Part shown: positions 1-8,914 of the stretch, piece by piece
Layout: every line of letters starts with the position of its first letter
Numbering within the stretch: position 1 is the first letter of the stretch
Assembly: GCA_038227045.1 (NCBI GenBank)
Contig: JBBRQD010000026.1
Location: forward strand, 1-57,562
DNA: 57,562 bases
Source: JANXLS01 sp038227045
GTDB lineage: Bacteria > Planctomycetota > SZUA-567 > H5-PLA8
Direction: 5' to 3'
Translations under genes and position numbers: made by a program
The notes under the pieces: generated by a model
The model's database searches: none
What the model saw: only the letters and a program-made list of their open reading frames with translations
What the model was told of the DNA's origin: nothing

Positions 1-68
1 CCTTTAATCCATTGCCCCAACGTCTCCCTCTCGCTGCTGGTCAGTTCGATTTTTGGCGCTACGCTCAT
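1..68 (-). CDS. IS630-family transposase, N-terminal fragment (cut by window edge)
   Basis: Reading the minus strand from an ATG at 66-68 gives MSVAPKIELTSSERETLGQW and then runs off the window. This matches the usual opening of IS630-type transposases (APKIxLTxxER followed by a helix-turn-helix). A Shine-Dalgarno-like AGGGGAG lies 7 bases upstream of the ATG (about 76-82). Only about 22 residues are visible, so whether the gene is intact cannot be judged. IS630 elements insert at TA dinucleotides, which matters because the MITE-like repeats elsewhere in this window are TA-flanked. The family call rests on a short motif only. Confidence 0.6.
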   Translation of the reverse strand, partial: MSVAPKIELTSSERETLGQWIK

Positions 69-170
69 CTTGGGCTCCCCTGTTGGAACCTTCGACGGAT
101 GAGCGCGTGATTAATTCATTGAGTTCGAATCAGTAGACTAGATAAACTCGGCCAAAAAGGCATTGAAGAA

Positions 171-371
171 ATGAATCAGGATTCCGCAGGCGTTTTACTC
201 GACTTGGCGTGTGCATTCTTACGTCGGTTGAATGCCGACATGAAGATCGAATCTGAGGCAGTATTATTCGAAATGGAAAATTCACTTCGACTAAAAATTC
301 GTCTGCCACGAAGCGAAGAATATTACAAAGCGCTTAACGCACTAAAAAGTTCAACCGAACCAGCCGATTGA
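171..371 (+). CDS. Small hypothetical protein (66 aa)
   Basis: An ATG-initiated ORF of 66 codons in the gap between the transposase fragment and aspS. The protein is mixed charged/hydrophobic, has no cysteine motif, signal peptide or membrane segment, and I do not recognise the family. Base composition is more AT-rich than the downstream aspS gene. A purine-rich stretch (TTGAAGAA) precedes the ATG, but there is no strong ribosome binding site. It could be a genuine small gene or a chance ORF; nothing in the neighbourhood decides this. Confidence 0.3.
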   Translation: MNQDSAGVLLDLACAFLRRLNADMKIESEAVLFEMENSLRLKIRLPRSEEYYKALNALKSSTEPAD

Positions 372-453
372 ATTTTGTGCGACACTGGTTACACTCTCTC
401 CCCTTTGATCCACACGAGCCGTTGCTCATCGACCGAGTTAAGGAGTCTCATCC

Positions 454-2283
454 GTGCAGCTTCAAGCCAACAAATACCGCTCCCATACCTGTGGGCAGCT
501 CCGCGAATCTGATGCGGGGACTACTGCCGTTTTGTCCGGGTGGGTTCAGACCAACCGCGACATGGGTGGCGTGATTTTTCTCGATCTTCGCGACAAACAT
601 GGCGTTACGCAGATTGTTTTCGATCCTCAGAACAAGGCGCTGCTTGAGGAAGCCGGCAAGCTGCGCGGCGAATGGGTTGTGCGCGTTGATGGACTTGTGC
701 GTATTCGCCCTGAAGGCACGCGCAACGAGAAGCTGCCGACTGGCACTGTCGAAGTCGCCGCCGCGTCGTTGACCATTCTCAATAAAGCCAAGACGCCGCC
801 GATTGAGATTCGCGACGACCTTAAAGCGAACGACGATATTCGCCTCGAATTTCGTTACCTCGATTTGCGCCGCAATGTCATGCAGCAGCTTATGACCATG
901 CGCAGCAAGTCGAACCAGATCGCGCGCAGCACGCTCTGCGACCTTGGCTTCACTGAAATTGAAACGCCGTTTCTGGTCAAGTATACGCCCGGTGGCGCGC
1001 GCAATTTCCTCGTGCCTTCGCGCTTGAACAAAGGCAAATTCTACGCGCTGGCCGAAAGTCCGCAGCTTTTCAAGCAGCTCTTGATGGTCGCGGGCACGGA
1101 TCGTTATTTTCAAATCGTGCGCTGCTTTCGCGACGAAGATTTGCGTATCGACCGGCAGCCGGAGTTCACGCAGCTCGACATCGAAATGTCGTTCGTCGAA
1201 CAGGATGACATTTTCAATGTCGTCGAGAGAGTCATGGCGCGGATGTTGAAAGAACTGAAGGGCATTGAGCTCAAACTGCCGCTGGAACGGATGCCATTTG
1301 AGGAATCGATGCGCCGTTTTGGCAACGACAAACCCGACCGCCGCTTTGGCCTGGAGCACATCGATCTCACCGATCTCGTGAAGCAGCACGATGGCGGCGG
1401 CGTCAAGCTGATGAAACTCGCCATCGAAGCGAAGGGCATCGTCAAGGCGATCTGCGTGCCTCCTGAAAACGAACTGCCGCGCGCGCAGATCGACAAGCTC
1501 GAAGAGTTCGTCAAGAGCATGGGCGCGAAGGGTCTCGCGTGGGCGAAAGTGGATGCCGACGGCGGCTGGGCATCGTCGCCGTTGAACAAGATCATTCAGC
1601 CGGCGATGCGGTCGGCGATCAACGAAGCCTGTAATGCGAAGCCCGGCAGCACGCTGTTCATGCAGTTCGGCAAGCCCTCGCTCGTCCAGACGGTGATGGC
1701 GAATCTGCGCGTGCATCTTGGCAAGAAGTTCGGCTTGATTCCGGAGTTCGGATCGGGCGGCCAATGGAATTGTTTTTGGGTCGTCGATCCGCCGCTGTTC
1801 GAATACGACGAAGAAGAAAAGAAGTGGGCAGCGGCGCATCACGCGTTCACGCATCCGCGCGACGAGGATTTGCAGTATCTCGAAACCGATCCGGAGCGCG
1901 TCAAATGCTGGCGCTACGATCTGGTGCTCAACGGCTACGAAATCGCGGGCGGCTCGGTGCGCATCCACAACCCTGAAATTCAGCAGCGCGTGTTCAGCGC
2001 GATGGGGATTTCGGAGCAGGAAGCTAAAGAGAAATTCGGTTTCCTGCTCGAAGCGTTCCAATACGGCGCTCCGCCGCACGGCGGCATCGCGGTGGGCTGG
2101 GACCGGGTGGTCTGGCTTTTGAGCGAAACGGAAGCAATGCGCGACGTCTTCGCCTTCCCGAAGAATCAGAAGGGCGTGGACGTGATGACCGGCGCGCCGG
2201 TTGAGGTCAGCGACAAACAGCTCAAGGATCTTTCGGTCAAGGTGGTTATCGAGGAGACGGTGAAGAAGCCGCCGACTATGTAA
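454..2283 (+). CDS. aspS: Aspartyl-tRNA synthetase
   Basis: Class IIb synthetase charging tRNA-Asp in the cytoplasm. The GTG start at 454 is preceded by AAGGAG at 440-445 with 8-base spacing. Order of domains: N-terminal OB-fold anticodon-binding domain (about residues 1-140), catalytic core with motif 2 FRDED at residues 225-229, a bacterial-type GAD insertion (about 290-420), and motif 3 with GWDR at about 548-551 in the context GGIAVGWDRVVWLL. The length of 609 residues is normal for the bacterial type. One local difference is PPLFEYDEE where many homologues have FPMFEYDEE. Whether the enzyme also charges tRNA-Asn cannot be told from this sequence alone. A long antisense ORF over the gene is a composition artefact. 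Confidence 0.97.
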   Translation: MQLQANKYRSHTCGQLRESDAGTTAVLSGWVQTNRDMGGVIFLDLRDKHGVTQIVFDPQNKALLEEAGKLRGEWVVRVDGLVRIRPEGTRNEKLPTGTVEVAAASLTILNKAKTPPIEIRDDLKANDDIRLEFRYLDLRRNVMQQLMTMRSKSNQIARSTLCDLGFTEIETPFLVKYTPGGARNFLVPSRLNKGKFYALAESPQLFKQLLMVAGTDRYFQIVRCFRDEDLRIDRQPEFTQLDIEMSFVEQDDIFNVVERVMARMLKELKGIELKLPLERMPFEESMRRFGNDKPDRRFGLEHIDLTDLVKQHDGGGVKLMKLAIEAKGIVKAICVPPENELPRAQIDKLEEFVKSMGAKGLAWAKVDADGGWASSPLNKIIQPAMRSAINEACNAKPGSTLFMQFGKPSLVQTVMANLRVHLGKKFGLIPEFGSGGQWNCFWVVDPPLFEYDEEEKKWAAAHHAFTHPRDEDLQYLETDPERVKCWRYDLVLNGYEIAGGSVRIHNPEIQQRVFSAMGISEQEAKEKFGFLLEAFQYGAPPHGGIAVGWDRVVWLLSETEAMRDVFAFPKNQKGVDVMTGAPVEVSDKQLKDLSVKVVIEETVKKPPTM

Positions 2284-2391
2284 GTTTAGGACGGGCAGAC
2301 GGAGTACCGTCTTTGTCCGTGGCACACCATCAATCACGCAGCACTGGACGTGCTGACCCGCGTGATAGTTCAATACGTTTTCCCTCACCCC

Positions 2392-2437
2392 GCGAGCGAT
2401 ACGGCCGCTCGTCGGCCCTCTCCCGGGGGGAGAGGGG
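2392..2437 (+). repeat. Dispersed CTCTCCCC palindromic repeat, copy A
   Basis: CCCTCACCCC, then a GCGAGCGATACGGC segment, then the hairpin CTCTCCC-GGGG-GGAGAGGGG. Related copies occur at 15176-15217, 53315-53391, 56940-57000 and 57041-57091 (the copy at 56940 shares the GCGAGCGATACGG segment in reverse). It lies between aspS and the next gene, upstream of its preferred ATG. Confidence 0.85.
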
Positions 2438-2462
2438 AATTTCGCGCCCTACGAGAATTCGC

Positions 2463-3539
2463 ATGACTCGATCCACGGCGGCGAAAGCGTGTTATGCGTG
2501 GTTGTGCGCGCTATGCTTCGCCTTAATCGGTGAGGAAGCGGCCACTACACCTGGCGCTCGCGCGACTGTTTATCTGATCACCGATTACATTCCACCGGCA
2601 ATTTATGAAGGTGATGGCCTTTCCGCGTGTTTCCGTATCGAAAATACCGCGCCGGTGAAAAGCTCGTTTGAAGTCACCGCGAAAACGAGTGACTCGGCAG
2701 GCGTCGAACTGAAATCGGTTGTTGAAAAAGTGAGCGTCGCGCCGGGCGCGTTTGGCTCCGTGAAATTCGAATTTGAAACCAAACGCGTGGCGCGGATACA
2801 TTTCGAATTGAAATCGGCCGGCGAGTCAACAGTTATCGCCGGCGAAAATGTGGCTTTGTTGCGCGACGATGACGCGTGGCCCGCGACCAAAATCTCAAAT
2901 GGCAGGATCGTGCTGGCCGAGGGCGGCGACGCGGCGATTCCGGTCGTTCAGAAAAAGCGTGCGGTCGAAGAGCGCGCGTTTGCTCCCGTAAAATGGCTTT
3001 TCGGATCGTCGGCTGACGACGGTGTGGCACGTACCGGAAAGAGCATTGCGTTTGCGCCGGGAGCATGGCAGTTGAACGTCGAAAGCGTGCGCGCGTTGGG
3101 ACCGTGGCCGGTGAACGGCTCGATTCCCATTCTAAACGCGCTCAACCAGATTCTCGGCGAATTGCGCGGCGCGGCGGCCGGGGAATTCAGGCGCATCGCG
3201 ATTTTGCTGCCTGTGGAAGACCTCGATTTTGCGACCGATCCGCGCACGTACCGCGTTGCGCTGGATGCGCTGCTGGCGCGCCTGGCAAAAGGCGGCTTTA
3301 CGCGAATCGCGCTTATCGCGCCGTTTAAATATGGCTGCAATGATGCGCATCGCCGAGCGCTCTGGCGCGAGATTCACGAATCGGCTGCGGTGAATTCGAT
3401 CAAAGTCCTCGATCCGCTGGATTGGATGGGCGAGGCGCAATGGCGGGCCGACCCTTCGGCGCCCAAAGTCTTCGGTCAACAGCCCAACCCGGCGGCCCGA
3501 AAAATGATCGAGCAAGCGCTGGCCGATTTGATACGATGA
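2463..3539 (+). CDS. Exported protein with a degenerate SGNH-hydrolase-like C-terminal domain
   Basis: The ATG at 2463 is preferred because everything upstream in frame is the repeat at 2392-2437. The first 30 residues form a signal peptide (hydrophobic CYAWLCALCFALIG). Residues about 35-140 look like a beta-rich domain. From about residue 175 the pattern resembles the SGNH/GDSL fold: a RTYRVALDALLARL helix, IALIAPFKYG, and a final FGQQPNPAARKMIEQAL helix in the place of the usual DGxHPNxxGH block. The catalytic Asp-x-x-His of active SGNH enzymes is not present (GQQP instead), so the domain is probably non-catalytic. The gene precedes the RnfD-like gene on the same strand. The family assignment is an inference from fold pattern only. 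Confidence 0.6.
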   Translation: MTRSTAAKACYAWLCALCFALIGEEAATTPGARATVYLITDYIPPAIYEGDGLSACFRIENTAPVKSSFEVTAKTSDSAGVELKSVVEKVSVAPGAFGSVKFEFETKRVARIHFELKSAGESTVIAGENVALLRDDDAWPATKISNGRIVLAEGGDAAIPVVQKKRAVEERAFAPVKWLFGSSADDGVARTGKSIAFAPGAWQLNVESVRALGPWPVNGSIPILNALNQILGELRGAAAGEFRRIAILLPVEDLDFATDPRTYRVALDALLARLAKGGFTRIALIAPFKYGCNDAHRRALWREIHESAAVNSIKVLDPLDWMGEAQWRADPSAPKVFGQQPNPAARKMIEQALADLIR

Positions 3540-3652
3540 CAAAATCGAAATGATGAATTATGAAGGATGAATGTTGCCGCCGAGTGCGCCGACACCTTTT
3601 CTTGCTTCATCATTGCTCCTGCATCCTTCTATTTTGGGGCCATTCCGCATTC

Positions 3653-4906
3653 ATGTATCCAACGCAGTTGCACAGCTACATGCTCTGGCGCTCTTCCGTC
3701 GAACCCACGCCACCGATGCTGGCATCCAAACGCTACACGGCTGCCGTTTCCCTGATCCCCGCCGCGATGGCCGGAGTTTTCGTCTATGGATGGTATGCCG
3801 GTTTGGTGGTGCTCACGTGCCTGGTCTCCGCGTTTCTGGCGGATTGGTTGTGCCGGCGTTTCATCTTCCGGCGCGAGGCTGAACTGTTTGGAAAACGCGA
3901 TGGCGTGTGGCTGCTGACGGGTCTGCTTGTGGCCATGATGCTGCCGCCGGCGATGCCTCTTTATCTGGCCGCGGCCGGAGCGATCGTCGCCGTGCTTGCC
4001 GGAAAATATTTATTGCAAGTGGACGGCATGCCGCTGTTTCAGCCGGCGCTGCTCGGCTTGCTCGCGCTTCACATTTTGTGTCCGCTCATTTTTGCGTTCA
4101 GCGCGGGACAGTCCAATGCGACACTGAACCCGCGCGACCGCTGGCCGGTTTTGGCGCGCGGCACGAGCGTGGAGACGCCTGGCGAAGGGCGTTTTATTCC
4201 CAAGTTTTTGCGGAACTTTTTTGGCGGCGACATCCGCAATTCGATGGAAGCGAAACAGTACACCGCCGATTTGTTTTCCAACAAAACAATCAAGGCGGAA
4301 GCGGTTACGAGCGCGCGTCCCCAGGATATTGTTGCGGCGAAACCCGAGCGCGATCTTAGTTCTCCGGGGCTGGGCTCCAACGGGGAATCGCTTGAGTCGT
4401 TCGACTGGATACGGATGTTGTTCCTGGGGTATTTGCCGGGAAGCATCGGCGCATCTCAGGGCATGGCGCTGCTGCTGGGCGCGTTTCTGATTTTCTTTGG
4501 CCGCTCCAATTCGCCGCTGGTTCCGTTTTTCGCCGTGGCCACCATGCTTTTCGGATTGCTGCTGGCGGCTTGGCTTGGCAGCGGCGGTGCGAATCCCCGT
4601 GTGGTCTATGGCAATATTCCGATTCATCTTTTGAGCGGCGGGACGCTGCTTGCCGTGTTCTATTTCGCGTGCGATCCGGCGGTGACGCCGCGCTCGAAGA
4701 GGGGTAAGATTTACGCAGGTGTTTTCTTTGGCGTCGTCGAACTTATTTTTCGACTGGTCTTTAAGATGTCGGACGGATTGCCGCTGAGCCTGTTTGCAAC
4801 GCAGGCCATGTCGTTTCCAATCGATCAATGGCTTGCACCGCCCGACGTGAGCAGCGCCAGCGCCGTGCAAATCGGCATCACGCAATCCTCACTCGGAAGA
4901 TTGTAA
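3653..4906 (+). CDS. RnfD/NqrB/RsxD-family membrane protein (orphan)
   Basis: Integral membrane protein of the family that carries covalently bound FMN in Rnf and Na+-NQR complexes. The opening (LIPAAMAGVFVYGW) and the segment GANPRVVYGNIPIHLLSGG followed by YFACDPAVTPRSKRGK are family hallmarks. A soluble stretch of roughly 110 residues (about 145-255) interrupts the membrane segments. The flavin attachment region reads PGSIGASQG where the family commonly has S/T-G-A-T, so a serine would have to replace threonine. No other Rnf or Nqr subunit and no ApbE flavin transferase lie nearby. The ATG at 3653 is chosen because family alignment begins shortly after it; an upstream in-frame ATG at 3560 lies in low-complexity sequence. 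GH57 starts 7 bases after its stop. Confidence 0.75.
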   Translation: MYPTQLHSYMLWRSSVEPTPPMLASKRYTAAVSLIPAAMAGVFVYGWYAGLVVLTCLVSAFLADWLCRRFIFRREAELFGKRDGVWLLTGLLVAMMLPPAMPLYLAAAGAIVAVLAGKYLLQVDGMPLFQPALLGLLALHILCPLIFAFSAGQSNATLNPRDRWPVLARGTSVETPGEGRFIPKFLRNFFGGDIRNSMEAKQYTADLFSNKTIKAEAVTSARPQDIVAAKPERDLSSPGLGSNGESLESFDWIRMLFLGYLPGSIGASQGMALLLGAFLIFFGRSNSPLVPFFAVATMLFGLLLAAWLGSGGANPRVVYGNIPIHLLSGGTLLAVFYFACDPAVTPRSKRGKIYAGVFFGVVELIFRLVFKMSDGLPLSLFATQAMSFPIDQWLAPPDVSSASAVQIGITQSSLGRL

Positions 4907-4913
4907 GGTTTAC

Positions 4914-7085
4914 ATGATTCCATTGACGATCATCTGGCATCAGCACCAGCCCTATTACAAAGACCTTGTATCGGGAGAGATGGTTCTTCCGTGGGTGCGG
5001 TTGCACGGCGTCAAAGATTACTACGGCATGGCACGCCTGCTTTCCGAATTTCCGGGTGTGAAGTGCACGATCAATCTGGTGCCATCGATGCTGGCGCAAT
5101 TGCAGGATTATGTCGATGGAAAAGCGACCGACGGCTTTTTGCGGCGCACGGAGATACCAGCCGACTCGCTGAGCATTGAAGATTCCTGCTATATCCTCGA
5201 TCATTTTTTTATGGCGCAATGGGACCGTATGATCCGCGTGCACCCGCGTTACAAGCAATTGCTGGACATGCGCCGCATGGGCAAGTGCGGGGCGCATCAG
5301 GCGCTCGAGGATTTCAAGGAACGCGATCTGCGCGACTTGCAGGTGTGGTTCAATCTCGCGTGGTTTCATCCGGTGAGTTTCGAAGAGTCGCTCGTCTTGC
5401 GCGAACTGCTCGAAAAAGGCCGCGATTACACCGAGGCGGACAAGGCCGCGATGCTGGCCGAACAGCGCGCGATTCTGGCGCGCGTCATTCCGCTGCACAA
5501 GGAACTGGCGGCGCGCGGGCAGATCGAATTGATGACGACGCCGTACTATCATCCGATTCTGCCGCTGCTGTGCGATATGCGCTCGAGCCTCGAAGCGATG
5601 CCCGACAGTCCGTTGCCGAGCGGGCATGTGCCGCTCATCGCCGATGCCGAGGCACAGGTGAAAAAGGCCGTCGATTTCCACGCGGAAATTTTCGGATCCG
5701 CGCCGCGAGGGATGTGGCCGGCGGAAGGCTCGGTCAGTCCCGATATCGTTCCGATCCTCAAAGCGCACGGCATTCAATGGTTCGCCACCGATGAGGAAAT
5801 CCTGGCGGCGTCGTTGAAGAAAAAGATTCGCGGGGATTATGGCAAATTAAACGCGCCGGAGTTGCTGTACCGGCCGTGGCGGGTGGAGGCCAACGGCGCC
5901 CAATCGTCCATGCTGTTCCGCGATCACCATCTGTCCGATCTGGTTGGATTCCATTATCAAAACTGGGAGGGCGAAGCGGCGGTGGCCGATTTCCTGATTC
6001 AGATTCAGGAGACTGCGCGCGAGCGTCCCGCGGGAGACGAAACGCTGGTCACGGTGATTCTCGATGGCGAAAATTGCTGGGAGCATTACGCCGATCATGG
6101 CATCGTGTTTTTGCGTTCGCTGTATTCGAAGTTGGCAAAAGGCGAGCGCGAAATCCAGACCGTGCTACCGAGCGATTTCATTCAGGCGCATCCGCCGAGC
6201 CAGCGCATCGACAAGCTCTTTTCCGGTTCGTGGATCAACCACGATTTTTACATCTGGGTGGGGCACGCGGAAGACCGCCGCGCGTGGGAATATGTGTACC
6301 GCACGCGCGAGGATCTGGTTCAGGCGCAGCAGGCCAAAGGCGCGAGCGGCGGCATGGCGTTCGAGCGCGCGTGGGAAGAATTGTACATCGCGGAAGGCTC
6401 GGACTGGTTTTGGTGGTATGGCGACGATCACAATTCCGGAAACGACGAGGCCTTCGACGCGCTCTTCCGCACGCACCTGGCCAATGTCTACAAATTCATC
6501 GGGCAACCCACGCCATTTTTCTTAAACGAGCCGGTGAAGAGCCGCGGACGCGCGGGGCGGTTCACGAGTCCCACGGCGAGCCTGAAAGTGGACATTACCG
6601 GCGGCAGCAAGGGCTATTTCGAATGGCTCGGCGCGGGGCGTTCCCGGCCGGAGAAAGATGGCGGCGCGATGGCCGCTTCCGGGCTGGCTCCCGTGCAGCA
6701 GATACTTTTTGGATATGGGAACGGAAGCCTTTACGTGCGCGTCGATTTTCCGGAAGATCTGCAACTGCGTCCGGGCAAAGATACGCGGCCAATTGAAAGC
6801 GTCGCGGTGCGTTTTACGGACCCGAAAGGCTTCGACGTGACGATGCTCCATCGCCCGGTGGTGGTCGGCAACTGGCTGCATCCGGAGCGCATCGAAGCCG
6901 CCTGGGGCGAGCGCTTGGAAATGAAAATTCCGTTCGAATGCATCGGCGCAAAGCAAAAGCAGGAGCTTTCGTTTTTCGTCGAAATCATGCTGGCATCGCG
7001 GCAGCCCGAGCGCTTCCCGCGCTCCAGCCCGCTGCAATTCACAGTGCCGCCGGAAAATGCGCACGAGTACGAATGGATGGCTTGA
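4914..7085 (+). CDS. Glycoside hydrolase family 57 (alpha-amylase/alpha-glucan enzyme type)
   Basis: All five GH57 conserved regions are visible: HQHQPY near residues 9-14, GQIELMTTPYYHPILPL, GMWPAEGS with the nucleophile Glu at residue 271, WFATDE with the acid/base Asp at residue 293, and GENCWEHY. The C-terminal third (about residues 540-720) is beta-rich and resembles the accessory domains that follow the barrel in GH57 proteins. There is no signal peptide, so it probably acts on alpha-glucans such as glycogen in the cytoplasm. The exact activity (amylase, branching enzyme, glucanotransferase) is not deducible. The gene starts 7 bases after the RnfD-like gene, so the two may be co-transcribed, although no functional link is obvious. 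Confidence 0.93.
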   Translation: MIPLTIIWHQHQPYYKDLVSGEMVLPWVRLHGVKDYYGMARLLSEFPGVKCTINLVPSMLAQLQDYVDGKATDGFLRRTEIPADSLSIEDSCYILDHFFMAQWDRMIRVHPRYKQLLDMRRMGKCGAHQALEDFKERDLRDLQVWFNLAWFHPVSFEESLVLRELLEKGRDYTEADKAAMLAEQRAILARVIPLHKELAARGQIELMTTPYYHPILPLLCDMRSSLEAMPDSPLPSGHVPLIADAEAQVKKAVDFHAEIFGSAPRGMWPAEGSVSPDIVPILKAHGIQWFATDEEILAASLKKKIRGDYGKLNAPELLYRPWRVEANGAQSSMLFRDHHLSDLVGFHYQNWEGEAAVADFLIQIQETARERPAGDETLVTVILDGENCWEHYADHGIVFLRSLYSKLAKGEREIQTVLPSDFIQAHPPSQRIDKLFSGSWINHDFYIWVGHAEDRRAWEYVYRTREDLVQAQQAKGASGGMAFERAWEELYIAEGSDWFWWYGDDHNSGNDEAFDALFRTHLANVYKFIGQPTPFFLNEPVKSRGRAGRFTSPTASLKVDITGGSKGYFEWLGAGRSRPEKDGGAMAASGLAPVQQILFGYGNGSLYVRVDFPEDLQLRPGKDTRPIESVAVRFTDPKGFDVTMLHRPVVVGNWLHPERIEAAWGERLEMKIPFECIGAKQKQELSFFVEIMLASRQPERFPRSSPLQFTVPPENAHEYEWMA

Positions 7086-7177
7086 ACGGCGGTTTCAGGT
7101 TCCAGGTTTCAAGTTACAGGTTGCTGTTTTGGTGCGGTCTCTGCGCTTTTCAAATTGGTTTAAATGGAATTTATTGC

Positions 7178-7864
7178 GTGATCCTTGAGTTGATCCGAAT
7201 TCGCGCGCCTATGCGCTATGTTGATGCTGTCGAGTTGCAGCGCGTGCATGGAGCTGAGTTGGAGCGCAACGAAGCGCCTGTTGGCAAATTGATTCTGTTG
7301 CAGCATTCGCCGGTGTTCACACTGGGACGTCGGACGGATGCGTTGCATGTGCCGCTGAGCGAAAACGATCTGGCCGCGCGCACTGGCGCGGAGGTGGTCA
7401 AGAGCGATCGCGCCGGTTCGGTGACGTATCACGCGCCTGGGCAATCGACTGCGTATCTGTTGCTGAATCTTCACACGTGGAATTTGAATCTGCATCGCCA
7501 TCTCGAGATGCTCGAAGAAACGGGCATCGCGACTTTGCAGAAATTTGGGGCGACGGGTTATCGCGTGCCGGGGATGACGGGTGTTTGGTGCAAGACGCAG
7601 GCGAGCGGTATCGAAGAAGAGAAAAAAATCTGCGCGATCGGCGTCAGCGCGCGGCGCTGGGTCACGTATCACGGACTGAGCTTGAACGTCGATATGGATC
7701 TGCGGCCGTTCAGCGAAGTCATCGCGTGCGGGCTGGTGGGGAAGGGCGTTACGTCGCTGGCGGAAGTGCTGGGGCGGAACGTCGATATCACCGATGCCGA
7801 GACGGCGTTGGTGATATCGTTTGGCGAAGTGTACGGGGCGAAGATTGAGATTGGGATGGTGTAA
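7178..7864 (+). CDS. lipB: Octanoyl-[acyl-carrier-protein]:protein N-octanoyltransferase
   Basis: LipB transfers octanoyl groups from ACP to the lipoyl domains of 2-oxoacid dehydrogenases and GcvH in the cytoplasm. Signatures present: GRRTDALH, the RAGSVTYHAPGQ substrate loop, and KKICAIGVSARRWVTYHG with catalytic Lys at about residue 150, then IACGL with the acyl-accepting Cys at about residue 184. I choose the GTG at 7178, which gives MILELIRIRAPMRYVDAVEL and aligns with the family N-terminus; the ATG at 7211 would lose the first strand. Neither has a strong ribosome binding site. The 92-base gap before it holds GTTTCAAG/CAGGTT-type low-complexity sequence and no gene. LipA is not in the window. 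Confidence 0.92.
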   Translation: MILELIRIRAPMRYVDAVELQRVHGAELERNEAPVGKLILLQHSPVFTLGRRTDALHVPLSENDLAARTGAEVVKSDRAGSVTYHAPGQSTAYLLLNLHTWNLNLHRHLEMLEETGIATLQKFGATGYRVPGMTGVWCKTQASGIEEEKKICAIGVSARRWVTYHGLSLNVDMDLRPFSEVIACGLVGKGVTSLAEVLGRNVDITDAETALVISFGEVYGAKIEIGMV

Positions 7865-7911
7865 AGTTCATGTTTCTGGTTTGTAGTTTCGAGTTTCTGG
7901 TTAAACGTCAA

Positions 7912-8907
7912 ATGAGCGAGTCCGCCAATCCGCAAAAGCCCTTGCCCAGATTCGTGGGCTGTATGATCGTGATTATCATGCTGGTCGGTCCAATTGTATT
8001 TATTCTGCCTTCCCACTCGCCTTGGGAAAAAGTCCGCCAGCCCGTTTGGGATAAGGCTCATGGTTTTCCCAAAACGCTCAAGCCGCCTGGCGGGAAGGAA
8101 GTCACTATTCCCGCGCTGCCTGTGCGGATCGTGGCTTCCAATTGCGGGGCGGCGGATATTCTTTCGGTGATGATTGAGACGTCGCGTCTGGCGGCGGTTC
8201 CGGAACAGGTTGAGAATTATGCGGCTGACCCTGCATTTTGGAAAGACCATGCCAGCATTCCGCGGTTTGAAAAATTTCATGCTGAGCGAATTCTGGGGTA
8301 TCGTCCCGATTTGGTTATTTCGAGCGCGTTTCAGGACGGCGGACCGGCGGCGGCCATTGAGCAGCAGAGGGTTCCGATCCTTTATTTGAAGGATTTCGAA
8401 TCACTGGACGAAATTCGCAGCACCATCGTCATCGTTGGCGAGGCGGTGGGTGCGCAAGTTGAAGCGACGAAAATGATCGACGATTTTGACGCACGTTTGA
8501 AAAAAGTAGATGCGCGTTTGGCCGGTGTCAAGCCGGTGGCCGTGGTTGAGTATTCGAATTTCGGAACGGGTTACACGGTGGGCAGCGGCGTTTGCCAGGA
8601 TAATATTTTGACGCGTGCAGGCGGGACAAACATCGCCGCCACGCAGGGAATGAAGGGCAATGTGCCGTTGACGTTTGAGCAGTTGCTGCGCATGGATCCC
8701 GAGTACATTGTGGTGACCGGCGACACGGGATTGGAAAGCCCGCAGGCGAAATTGATTTTGAACGAACCGGTATTGAAGGAATTGCGTGCCGTGAAAAATC
8801 GTCATATTGCCGTGGTGCCGGCGCGTTATTTTGATGCGCTTTCACAGTATGCCGTCAATGCGGTGGAGATCATCGCCGGGCAGTTGCATCCGGAGAACAA
8901 ACCATAG
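7912..8907 (+). CDS. Cobalamin/ferric-siderophore ABC transporter substrate-binding protein
   Basis: Periplasmic-binding protein of the BtuF/FepB class (type III fold). The ATG at 7912 is preferred; the in-frame ATG at 7870 lies in low-complexity sequence. A single membrane segment at about residues 13-32 anchors it, with no lipobox seen. The two lobes are recognisable: IVASNCGAADILSVM and RPDLVISSAF in the first, a long linking helix (DEIRSTIVIVGEAVG), then MDPEYIVVTGD and IAVVPARYFD in the second. The permease and ATPase follow directly, so this is a full importer. Whether the ligand is B12, haem or an iron chelate is not shown; no TonB receptor or cobalamin riboswitch is visible. Confidence 0.88.
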   Translation: MSESANPQKPLPRFVGCMIVIIMLVGPIVFILPSHSPWEKVRQPVWDKAHGFPKTLKPPGGKEVTIPALPVRIVASNCGAADILSVMIETSRLAAVPEQVENYAADPAFWKDHASIPRFEKFHAERILGYRPDLVISSAFQDGGPAAAIEQQRVPILYLKDFESLDEIRSTIVIVGEAVGAQVEATKMIDDFDARLKKVDARLAGVKPVAVVEYSNFGTGYTVGSGVCQDNILTRAGGTNIAATQGMKGNVPLTFEQLLRMDPEYIVVTGDTGLESPQAKLILNEPVLKELRAVKNRHIAVVPARYFDALSQYAVNAVEIIAGQLHPENKP

Positions 8908-8914
8908 CGTGGCG

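Noticed and set aside
448..2388. 646-codon ORF antisense to aspS
   Set aside because: High G+C third positions of aspS keep the opposite frame open. The translation is Arg/His-rich with no domain.
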